Below are positions 54,525 to 64,000 of a DNA stretch of 64,000 nt, piece by piece. The notes under the pieces are model-generated. The model did no database searches. It worked only from the letters and a program-made list of their open reading frames with translations, and was not told where the DNA came from. Numbering within the stretch: the stretch's first letter is position 1; each line of letters begins with the position of its first letter. The position numbers and the translations under genes were made by a program. The DNA is taken from the NCBI GenBank assembly GCA_030848705.1, contig CM061238.1, positions 54,723,133 to 54,787,132 on the forward strand. The letters are read 5' to 3'. Origin of the DNA: Heracleum sosnowskyi. Lineage: Eukaryota; Streptophyta; Magnoliopsida; Apiales; Apiaceae.

Positions 54525-55936
54525 TATCCCCTCAAGTTGGAGTTTGGAAGAGATTACAAACACCCAACTTGGATAGCAATACTGACAACTGATGAGAAGC
54601 AAGGGATTTGGTGAACATATCCGCAGGCTGAGACTGCGAAGCAATATGAGCAATCGAAATGACATTGAGATTCAGTTTTTCCCGAACAATATGACAATCA
54701 AGCTCAATATGCTTTGTTCGTTCATGAAAGACAGAGTTAGAGGCAATATACAGGGCTGACCTACTGTCACTATGCAACGAAACAGGAGTCAGATGAAAGT
54801 AGCCCAATGCTTTAAACACAGCCAGGAGCCAGGTAATTTCACACACAGTGTTGACCATACACCTATACTCAGCCTCAGCTGAGGAGCGAGAGACCATATG
54901 TTGTTTCTTACACTTCCAGGACACAAGAGAGTCGCCAAACTGGATACAGAAACCAGTCAAAGATTGACGAGAAATGTGACAACCAGCCCAATCAGAATCA
55001 CAAAATGCAGTTAAAACTGGAGGAGAAGTAGCAGACATGAAAATACCCTGACCAGGAGAATTCTTGAGATAACGAATGACTTTATATGCAGCATTAAGAT
55101 GATCAACACGAGGTCTAGATAAGAACTGAGATTACACCTGAATTGGATAGGAAATATCAGGCCGTGTTACATATAACACTACTAAACTATAACAGAATTC
55201 TGTTACATATAACAGATAACAGCTGGCATCCAGTCTGGCTTTCTACAGATGTTGCTGACATGACATGACAGTAGCAGCATAGTCATAACATATCCCCTCA
55301 AGTTGGAGTTTGGAAGAGATTACAAACACCCAACTTGGATAGCAATACTGACAACTGATGAGAAGCAAGGGATTTGGTGAACATATCCGCAGGCTGAGAC
55401 TGCGAAGCAATATGAGCAATCGAAATGACATTGAGATTCAGTTTTTCCCGAACAATATGACAATCAAGCTCAATATGCTTTGTTCGTTCATGAAAGACAG
55501 AGTTAGAGGCAATATACAGGGCTGACCTACTGTCACTATGCAACGAAACAGGAGTCAGATGAAAGTAGCCCAATGCTTTAAACACAGCCAGGAGCCAGGT
55601 AATTTCACACACAGTGTCGACCATACACCTATACTCAGCCTCAGCTGAGGAGCGAGAGACCATATGTTGTTTCTTACACTTCCAGGACACAAGAGAGTCG
55701 CCAAACTGGATACAGAAACCAGTCAAAGATTGACGAGAAATGTGACACCCAGCCCAATCAGAATCACAAAATGCAGTTAAAACTGGAGGAGAAGTAGCAG
55801 ACATGAAAATACCCTGACCAGGAGAATTCTTGAGATAACGAATGACTTTATATGCAGCATTAAGATGATCAACACGAGGTCTAGATAAGAACTGAGATTA
55901 CACCTGAATTGGATAGGAAATATCAGGCCATGTTAC
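54411..55936. repeat. 766-bp tandem duplication
   Basis: 54411-55170 recurs at 55177-55936 with about six substitutions (for example ATTCTTTTAC/ATTCTGTTAC, GTGTTGACC/GTGTCGACC). Each unit contains 114 bp of LTR, the PPT and the RNase H end. Both copies keep the same TAA within pol, so the stop is older than the duplication. Confidence 0.9.
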
Positions 55937-56269
55937 CGTAAGATACAACAGACGACCAACAATCCGTCTATATAAGGAGGAGTTAGAAACAGACATATGA
56001 GAACTCTTGCTATCTTGAAGTGAATGATTTTGTTCCATTGGGATTTTAGAGGGCTTAGCACCAATAAGACCAGTGTCATTCAGAATATCCAAAGCATACT
56101 TTGTTTGATGCATATAAATGCCAGTAGAAGATCGAGCAACCTCAACACCAAGAAAATACTTTAAAGGGCCAATATCTTTGAGCTTAAACTTGGTATGAAG
56201 ACAGTCTTTAACCTGATGTATAAGGACATTAGAGTTGCCAGTAATCAAAATGTCATCTACATAGACAAG
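54532..56269 (-). pseudogene. pol: Element F pol remnant: RT end and duplicated RNase H
   Basis: From 56269 downward the frame reads LVYVDDILITGNSN (RT catalytic box), then KDIGPLKYFLGVEVAR and YALDILNDTGL, a TAA at 55898, then RNase H with FCDSDWAGC, SRSSAEAEYRCM, RTKHIELDCHIVREK and QPADMFTKSL, ending at 55298. The duplication repeats the second part (55170 to 54532). The first copy encountered in element sense is interrupted only by the TAA; the second repeats it. Upstream pol is separated by the Athila element. Confidence 0.85.
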
Positions 56270-57639
56270 TGTTCACACAAAATCACGCAAGCGTACGCGG
56301 TCAACAAGTAATATATGAAAGTAGAGTTCGTTCCCACAGAGACTGCTTTGGTTACTATAGTTATGCACTTATGCAACAATGTATGGCTATTGTTCAATGA
56401 TAAGACAAGTATCAAAGTTGTGTTTTGATTAACTAAATTAACTAAACAAATTATCAAGACTAAAATTAACTAAAGATTTTGTTGTTGAATTACTTATGAG
56501 AATAAAACATGGGATCCTAACTTCATTAAATACTTCATCTAGAGCCTTTTGTCTTTAATCAATGCATGCGACGGTTGTGATAACTAATCAGATAACACGA
56601 AATCAGTACACGCTACCTTTCAGTATACGTATACCAAACCACTCAAACATCCACAAAAGAGATAGAAGTTGAGCATACACCAATTATGCTTAGACCCTAT
56701 ATGTCTATAAGATTTGAAAACATAACGGTTTAACGAGCAAGTTATCCATTCAGATTACATAGGGCAGGTAAGATGGTTAAAATCACCTACGAATCATGCA
56801 TGTCAAACATACATAAACCTATGCTAGCATGGCAAGTTCTAAACCTCTATATCCACTTTCGCAATCAATAGAGATTAACAAACAACTTAGATGTTAGATA
56901 CGCATCCAAGAAGATTAAGCATAACCAAACTAGGTTATCAACAAATCATCACACACACATCTTTAAAACAATTAACTACTAAAATCCATAAATAAATCCG
57001 TTAGAATCCCACGACAACGATTAGTTCATAATCGAACCGTTCATCATTGTGGGTTCTGATGAAAACATGATAGTAAATATGTCTGGAATACTAAATAAAA
57101 GTACTAGGGTTTATGAAAGAACAAACGAGAATCCAAAGTATCGCCTAATTAGAAGAATACAAAGATAAGTTGCAAACTAGATCTTCGTAATCAGCCGTCT
57201 TCTTGTTCTCCTCACCGGTGGATGGATAAGTATGTATATATGACAATGTATATGGATGAAATCGTCCACCAATAGTTTATATAGGCCTGAGGGTTGACTG
57301 GTCTTCGCTGTTTCCTTTTCAGAATTGAAATCAGCTTTCTACAGCAAGTTTCAAGCGCGGGCGCGCTACCTAGGGCGCGGGCGCGCCTGGGTTTCTGTCC
57401 AGAAAAGTCAAAACTCATTTTCTTGAGTTTCCTTTGCTCTATCAAGGCCCAAAACTTCCCGGCTTCAATAATAATGCTCAATCACCATCACATAATCAAT
57501 GTAGCTCCAAGAATCTGCCAACAATCCAACTCTGCACTATCTAACACAAAACACATTAAAAACACCACATACTTGAGTACAAAACAGTCAATTTAAGCCG
57601 ATAGGAAACGTTCCAAGCAGATATAAAATCCACTTATCA
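56270..57639 (-). repeat. Athila element 3' LTR
   Basis: 1370 bp: in element sense it starts TGATAAGTGGATTTTATATC after the PPT and ends CGTGATTTTGTGTGAACA, with GACCGCGTACGCTTGCGTG near the end as in other plant gypsy LTRs. TATA core at 57276-57284. Two GCGCGGGCGCGC words at about 57355-57390. The outer boundary is supported by abrupt resumption of element F coding sequence at 56269. Confidence 0.85.
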
Positions 57640-57653
57640 CACCCCCAAACTTA
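57640..57653 (-). other. Athila polypurine tract
   Basis: Minus-strand TAAGTTTGGGGGTG directly before the LTR, with GAGGACA 24 bases further upstream. The same 14 bases recur at 58801-58814 with the same spacing to GAGGACA. Confidence 0.85.
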
Positions 57654-58866
57654 AACTGATGCTTGTCCTCAAGCATAAACAGACTCTATATATATATAAT
57701 GCAATGCATGAATGCAACTAATATGATAATGCAAACGATCCCCTCAAACTAACCATAACCAATCAAGAAGCCAACATCTCAAAGAATGTAATCTTTCAAA
57801 CAGAGTTCGACCAAATTCCCGTATACTAACCATACAAACACAGAAACGTGCGTGTGTGCAATGCTCATCAATATACTCTCAAACTAAATCAAGACCATAT
57901 CCTATTCTTCACCAAAACAACCACAAGCTTATAAACAGAATGAACTCTAGACACAAGAAACCACTTAAAGACACTTTATAATCCACTTGAGCTAGACAGG
58001 AATTCATGCTTTATTATGACACACATGCTTATTTGACCGTGCAATGGCTGAGACCCCAAAAGGCTTATACAATAATACCCATGTAGCGAGCGTTAGGTTA
58101 GTGGATCCCAGACCGGAAAAGTCTTAGGTGACTAGGCACAAAGTCCCCTAGAACTTAATTGCTCGAGTATTAAAGAGCTCAACCTGATCAATTCTGCATA
58201 AAACAACTAAAACAACTCTTTTTTTTTTCTTTTTTTCTTTTTTTTTTTCTTTTTTTTTTATTTCGGAATGAGTGCACTTTGCTTTTTTTCTCATCCCACC
58301 CTAGACTACTCATTTTCATGAGCGGCTACTAGCCATTTGACGCCTAGCCTTTATTAACAACTAGGATGAAATCCCTGGTTTCCCCCAAACTTAGACTTAA
58401 GTGCTTCTTTGTTTTCAAGAGAATAGACGAACATTCTAAATGTAAGCAAGTAGTTAAATTCTAACATCCAAACAAAACATGGTCTGATCAAATCTAAAAG
58501 CAACCAATGAGACTTATGAAAATGATTTGTTTCTGGCATGCAAGTCAACTTCATAGAAACTTAATCATCCCTCTATTCATCACTACCAAACTCCCATCAA
58601 CATCGACTCATAAACCAAGAAATAGTCAAGTTCTAAGGGATCATGAAATATGCTATGCAAATGCAACTAAATGGACTCACATGATAGATCTAAATGCAAA
58701 CAGAATGCCCTATATGACAATTATGCAAAGATATGAATGAACTAACTATAAATGCAATATGAATCCTACATGAACACACACACTAAAATTCCTCAATTAT
58801 CACCCCCAAACTTACAATATTCAATGTCCTCATTGAAGGTAATAAAAAGGAAAGTGCAGAGAATAC
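57654..58866 (-). other. Athila 3' non-coding region with repeated PPT-like modules
   Basis: No coding frame. Contains a T-rich tract (58218-58262 on +), a second full PPT-like module (58801-58831) and a shorter TAAGTTTGGGGG at 58382-58393. The rest is not assignable. Confidence 0.7.
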
Positions 58867-60045
58867 CTAATCATCAGCAGGACCACCCTCCTCGGGTGGT
58901 GTATCCGGTGGTGGATAAATAGAATCAGCTCCAAAAGTAGGCCAAGCGATATCAACCCTAGTGGCTCTGAATGCAGTACTCAAAGCCTGAGTCAAATCCT
59001 GAGCAAAACGGCTATGACTGTCATGCATCGCATCAATGCGCCGCGTCAGCCGCCTATACTGCACATCCTCTAAACTAGACCTATCCACCTCACGCTGAAT
59101 CCGAGATGGACGTTCCCTCCTTGCTACAGACTCACGAGGTGGAGCCTCTCATTCCTCAGCATCAAAATCAGTATACCCCAAACCATAGTAGTCCGGGGCA
59201 CCACCATCCCAATCCTCCATCCTCGAAATCGTCGAAGGATCTATAGGAGCACTTGGTAACTGAACTTGCTCCTCCTCAGACCAACGAACACCAACAGCAG
59301 AACATAGCTTGGTAACAATAGAGGCATGAGGAATCGCCCCCGTTGTACCACCCTTCAAGAACTTTACAATACTCTTATTAAGGAGCTCTCCAAGATCAAT
59401 GTACTCTTCATTCAGAATACCCCACAGAATAATGGCCCTTTCCACCGTAACCTCATGCGAATGCGAAGAAGGCAAAATATTAGCACATAAAAACAAATTC
59501 CAAGCCCTTGCATACCTGTTCATTGCAGAAGCTGGGAAAGTAATCGGCTCATTGGTACCAGCCCTGTATTTCCAAGTCGTGCCAGGGACACAAATCTCCT
59601 CAAGAATATACTCAAGATCAAGATCATCCCGAGTCTTGAAAGACCAATCCTCTTCACCCCTCTTCCTCCTAGGCAAATTCAAAACCCGATGAATTGCCTT
59701 CGCCGTGTAATCCATAGTAAACCCCCGCACAACACTATAACCGTTCTTGTCGGCTTTAGCATTAGCATAAAACTCCCGCACAATAGACAACGGGACCGGC
59801 TCCGGCGCTTCACAAAAGGATTTCCAACCCCTCTTTGTAATCATACTAAACAAATGCCCATCAGCGGGTTGAGGCAAAAATCCCCTTTCTTTAGCCACTG
59901 CCTTGGATAACAACCGTGTAAACTCCAATTGAGCCTCCGGAGAAGAAAACTTCTCACCCCCAACACCAATACTCGACTCCTCCTCAGAAGAAGAACGACG
60001 AGTGCTACTACTACCCGCATAACGACCTCTCTTTGGTGGAGCCAT
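58867..60045 (-). pseudogene. Athila extra protein downstream of pol, one internal stop
   Basis: A frame of 392 codons from ATG 60045 (MAPPKRGRYAGSSST), interrupted by TGA at 59149-59151 after residue 298 and open again to 58867. The basic/serine N-terminus is followed by a folded domain with EFYANAK, VVRGFTMDY, AIHRVLNLP, RYARAWNLFLCANILP and RAIILWGIL. This resembles the domain catalogued as a putative plant transposon protein (I believe Pfam Transposase_32), common in plant gypsy elements; despite that name, no transposase activity is established. After the stop comes a helical tail (RRIDAMHDSHSRFAQDLTQ). It equals the envelope-position gene of Athila. Confidence 0.75.
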
Positions 60046-60392
60046 TGAATTGAAAAGAGATGTATAGAAGTGTATGTATAGGTTAGAGAGAGAGAATGAG
60101 AGAGATGAGTTTAGGGGCTAGGGTTTTAAGATATGGGTTGGTGAGGGGTATGGTAATGTTTAAATAGGTGAAAAACTAAAAAGAAACTGATTTGGGGAAG
60201 TTTTTTCTTTTTTTTTTCGTTTTCTTTTCTGGACAGAGAATGGGCGCGGGCGCGCTACCCTTCCTACCAAAAACCTTTTTCTGCTTTTTTTTTTTTTTTT
60301 TTTATAAATGAAAAATACTTACAACAATAGCATGGGTTGCCTCCCATGAAGCGCTCGTTTTACGTCAATAGCTTGACGTGATTCCTGACTCC
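60046..60392 (-). other. Athila spacer between pol and extra gene
   Basis: 347 bp, non-coding, with a pyrimidine-rich leader-like stretch before the extra gene, two T runs (60206-60232, 60286-60303), and GGGCGCGGGCGCGCTACC (60242-60259), the word also found in the LTR. Confidence 0.7.
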
Positions 60393-63300
60393 TTAATCAG
60401 CTGAAACAAGAACCGCGGTCTCCGCCTCGCGATTCACCCGTTCACCAAAATACGGTTTTAACCTCTGACCATTGACCTTGAATGCTTCATCCGGTGACTT
60501 ATCAAAAACTTTCACTGCACCATGTGGAAACACAGTTTTGACCGTGAATGGCCCCGACCACCTTGACTTAAGTTTTCCTGGAAAAAGCTTGAGACGAGAG
60601 TTGAAAAGCAAAACAAGTTGGCCAGGCACAAAGGACTTGTGCACCAACTTCTTATCATGCCATCTCTTTACCTTCTCCTTGTATAACTTGTGATTTTCAT
60701 AAACCTGTAGCCGAAACTCATCCAACTCGTTAATCTGAAGCATTCTTTTCTTACCAGCAGCTGACAAATCAAAATTCAACTTCTTCAAAGCCCAATATGC
60801 CTTGTGCTCTAGCTCGGCAGGCAAATGACAAGCCTTACCATACACCAGCTGAAACGGTGACGTACCCAACGGAGTCTTGTAAGCTGTCCTGTAGGCCCAA
60901 ACAGCTTCATCAAGCTTCAACGACCAATCCTTCCTCGAAGGATTTACCACTTTCTCGAGAATACGCTTGATCTCCCTGTTACAAACTTCAGCTTGGCCAT
61001 TTGTCTGAGGGTGATAGGCAGTAGCAACACGATGATTGATATTAAACCTAGCCATCAAGGTTGTGAACTTGCGGTTGCAAAAATGCGTACCCTCATCACT
61101 GATGATTACCCTTGGAGTTCCGAAACGCATGAAGATTTGCTTATGCAGAAAACTCAACACCACTTGAGCATCATTGGTAGGTAAAGCTTTTACCTCGACC
61201 CATTTAGAAACATAATCCACAGCTAACAATATGTACTGATTATTGCATGAAGAAACAAACAGACCCATGAAATCGATTCCCCACACATCGAAAATCTCCA
61301 CTTCAAGCAGCATATTAAGAGGCATCTCATTCCTCCTAGAGATATTACCAACCCTTTGGCATCAATCACATCTCAACACAAACTAATGAGTGTCTTTAAA
61401 CAGAGTCGGCCAGTAGAATCCTGCCTGAAGTACTCGAGTAGTTGTCTTCTCTCCACCATAATGACCTCCATAAGTGGTGGAATGGTAATCTCGCAAAACA
61501 CCCTCAGTTTCACTATAAGGAATGCACCTCCTTATCACCTGATCAGCTCCCTGTCTGAATAAAAATGGCTCGTCCCAACGGTACCACTTCACATCATGCA
61601 GAAACTTCTTCCTTTGAGCATAAGAGAATTCAGCAGGGATGACATTACTTACAAGATAGTTCACAATATCTGCAAACCATGGTTCTTCATCTTGCACCCC
61701 AAAAAGTTGTTCATCAGGAAAAAATTCATTGATAAGAGTTTTATCCCTTGAATCCGTACCGTGGTCTTCCAAACGTGACAAATATTCAGCCACCTGGTTT
61801 TCTGTACCCTTTCTGTCCTTGATCTCCAAATCAAACTCTTGCAGCAAAAGAATCCAACGAATCAACCGAGGCTTTGAATCTTTCTTCGAAATCAGAAAAC
61901 GAATGGCTGCATGATCATTATAGACTACTACCTTCGTCCCAAGCAAATACGACCTGAATTTCTCAAAACTGTAGACAATTGCCAGGAGCTCCTTCTCTGT
62001 AGTAGTGTAATTCAGCTGCGCATCGTTGAGAGTTTTGCTAGCATAGTAAATCACATGAAACACCTTGTTCTTCCTTTGCCCAAGAACAGCTCCCACTGCA
62101 TAGTCACTAGCATCACACATCAACTCAAAAGGTTCATCCCAATCAGGTGCAGTGATAATAGGAGTAGTAGTCAACTTCTTCTTCAAAAGCTCGAAAGCAG
62201 CCAAGCAATCTTCATCAATTAAACTTGAAAGGAACATCCTTTTCCAACAAACGACATAAGGGTTTAGAGATTTTGGAGAAGTCTTGAATGAATCGCCGAT
62301 AGAAACCCGCATGACCAAGAAAACTGCGAATTCCTTTAACTGAGATTGGTGGAGGAAGATTTTCAATCGTCTCCACTTTGGCTTTATCCACTTCAAGCCC
62401 CTTGCTAGATACCTTATGCCCAAGAATGATCCCTTCTTGCACCATGAAGTGACATTTTTCCCAGTTGAGCACCAAATTGGTCTCAACACACCTTTTCAGC
62501 ACCATGCCAAGATTCTGTAGACACTGGTCATAAGAAGTTCCAAAAACTGAAAAGTCATCCATGAACACCTCCATATTAATGCCAATCATATCTGAGAAAA
62601 TGGCCATCATACACCTCTGAAAAGTTGCTGGTGCACCACAGAGTCCGAAAGAAACGCGACGGAACGCAAAAGTGCCAAAAGGACATGTGAATGTAGTCTT
62701 CTCCTGATCCTCTGGAGCAATGCAAATCTGATTGTAACCTGAATAACCATCCAGTAGGCAATAGAACTCATGACCAGCCAACATGTCTAGCATCTGATCA
62801 ATGAACGGAAGAGGGAAGTGATCTTTTCTGGTGGCTTTATTCAGCTTTCGGTAATCCCTGCAAATTCTCCACCCTGTAACTGTCCGAGTAGGGATGAGCT
62901 CATTCTTCTCGTTTACAACTACTGTCATGCCTCCTTTCTTAGGCACACATTGCACCGGACTCACCCAAGAACTGTCTGAAATAGGATAGATAATTCCTGC
63001 ATCCAGCCACTTAAGAATTTCTTTCTTCACCACCTCTTTCATAATAGGATTGAGCCTCCTTTGAGGATCCACTGTTGGCTTACATCCTGGTTCAAGCGGA
63101 ATCTTATGCATACAATACGAAGGGCTTATTCCCTTGAAATCCGCTGTGGTCCAACCAATGGCTGACTTGAACTCTCTCAGAATTCGCAAAAGTTTTTCTT
63201 CTTCACTACCTGACAAGTTAGATGCAATAATCACAGGTAAAGTAGATGCATCACCTAAGAAAGCATACCTTAAGTGCTCCGGTAGTGGTTTAAGTTCAAG

Positions 63301-64000
63301 AGTAGGTGCTTCTTCAATAGATGGCTTGAGACGCTCCTGAGATTTTTTTAGCTCTGCTATGCCAAGAGAATCAAATGGCATGTCAATCTTTCTTTTCCAC
63401 GGAGAGGCATTCAAGTACTGCAGTTGCTCTTCTCTTTCTTTGTCTTCAGTCTCAGAATCTCCTATCAGTACCTTCTCCAAGGTATATGACTTAAGCAATT
63501 GCTCGATCTCCGTGTAAACTGCAGACTCAACCAAGTCCACTGAAAAACACTCTTCTTCCTCTGTAGGAAACTTCATTGCATTGAATACACTGAAGGTGAC
63601 ATTCTGGTCATGTACCCTCATTGTAAGTTCTCCTTTCTGCACATCGATCAAAGTACGGCCTGTAGCTAAGAACGGCCTTCCCAAGATAACAGGAATCTTC
63701 TTATCTTCCTCAAAGTCCAGGATCACAAAATCAGCGGGGAAGATGAGCTTATCCACTCTAACCAACACATCCTCCACTATACCCCTTGGATATGTGATCG
63801 ACCTATCAGCTAACTGCAAGGACATGTTTGTAGGTTTTGGCTCAGACAGCCCAAGTTGCATGAATACCGACAACGACATCAGATTAATACTAGCTCCCAA
63901 GTCACACAAGCACTTGTTGAAGGATAAATTACCGATTGTGCACGGTATGGTCAAACTCCCTGGATCCTTGAGTTTTGGAGGTAACTTCTGCTGTAGGATA
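60393..64000 (-). pseudogene. pol: Athila pol: protease-RT-RNaseH-integrase, broken
   Basis: The frame enters from the window edge (KLPPKLKDPGS before 63954). Protease CDLGASINLMS; RT with VPKKGG, RICRDYRKLNKAT, FCLLDGYSGYNQI-type box and VFMDDFSVFG; RNase H with LMCDASDYAVGAVLG and YTTTEKELLAIV; integrase with GIDFMGLF, ISDEGTHFCN and YHPQTNGQAEV. RT before integrase is the gypsy order. Breaks: a one-base frameshift near 62215 between RT and RNase H, and in-frame TAG (61383-61385) and TGA (61362-61364) within the integrase zinc finger. The C-terminal frame 61325-60393 is open. Not functional as it stands. Confidence 0.9.

Larger units (their letters stand above)
54348..56269 (-). mobile_element. 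3' end of a second copia element (F), interrupted by Athila
   Basis: Minus-strand remnant: RT end, RNase H, PPT and a short 3' LTR. It is not close to A-D (for example CDSDWAGCHISRQSLTGFC). Its 5' portion is not to the left; it should lie beyond the Athila insertion, outside the window. A 766-bp tandem duplication has doubled the RNase H and LTR edge. Confidence 0.8.
56270..64000 (-). mobile_element. Athila-type Ty3/gypsy retrotransposon (E), 5' part outside window
   Basis: Minus strand: 3' LTR 56270-57639, PPT, non-coding region, extra gene, pol running off the right edge. The RT box VFMDDFSVFG and a separate gene after pol are typical of the Athila group. It is inserted into element F pol; the bases before it are ACAAG (56265-56269), whose duplicate should lie beyond the window. 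Frameshift and stops in pol show it is defective. Confidence 0.9.

Noticed and set aside
54477..54665. 62-codon frame duplicated at 55243-55431
   Set aside because: Alternative frame of the RNase H end and PPT, duplicated with the 766-bp unit.

Overview
This is nuclear DNA of a flowering plant, probably a eudicot: AT-rich, with no bacterial gene organisation and no convincing host gene. About 85% of it is LTR retrotransposon sequence. The species cannot be named from the sequence.

The centre is one nest of four large Ty1/copia elements, all resembling the SIRE/Maximus (Sirevirus) lineage. Element A (4120-50247, + strand, two 1451-bp LTRs, TSD TACAC) was hit twice: element B (6561-18602, - strand, 607-bp LTRs, TSD ATGTT) lies in its gag gene, and element C (24585-48517, - strand, 547-bp LTRs, TSD AGGAG) lies downstream of its pol gene. 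Element D (27165-39029, - strand, 621-bp LTRs, TSD GCTTG, same family as B) then entered the third gene of C. With insertions removed each element is 10-12 kb. LTR differences counted by eye are about 11/1451 (A), 3/547 (C), 2/607 (B) and 0/621 (D), which agrees with the nesting order.

B, C and D each carry gag (three CCHC knuckles), pol (protease, integrase, reverse transcriptase, RNase H) and, after a non-coding spacer of 0.5-1.45 kb, a very long third gene (ORF3, envelope-like by position; intact at 1487 residues only in D). No element is fully intact. A has a shortened gag and a mutated RT catalytic motif. B has a pol frameshift and two ORF3 stops. C has ORF3 split by D and frameshifted. 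D has a pol deletion. Together they still hold intact copies of gag (B, C, D), pol (C) and ORF3 (D).

Outside the nest, 2305-3400 and 51655-52797 are diverged inverted copies of one LTR-like repeat beginning TGTAACACCCC. From 54348 to 56269 lies the 3' end of another copia element (- strand) with a 766-bp tandem duplication. It was interrupted just before its YVDD codons by an Athila-type Ty3/gypsy element (- strand, 56270 to beyond 64000) with a 1370-bp 3' LTR, a broken pol and an extra gene downstream of pol.

The most unusual signals are short words that differ between families and recur in coding, spacer and LTR sequence (AATCCTGAT in B/D, AAACTCTGA in C); covarying hairpins in the leader RNA; gag/pol junctions in three different reading phases sharing a TG-CAG-GG junction; promoter-like DNA before ORF3; and a possible common domain in copia ORF3 and the Athila extra protein.
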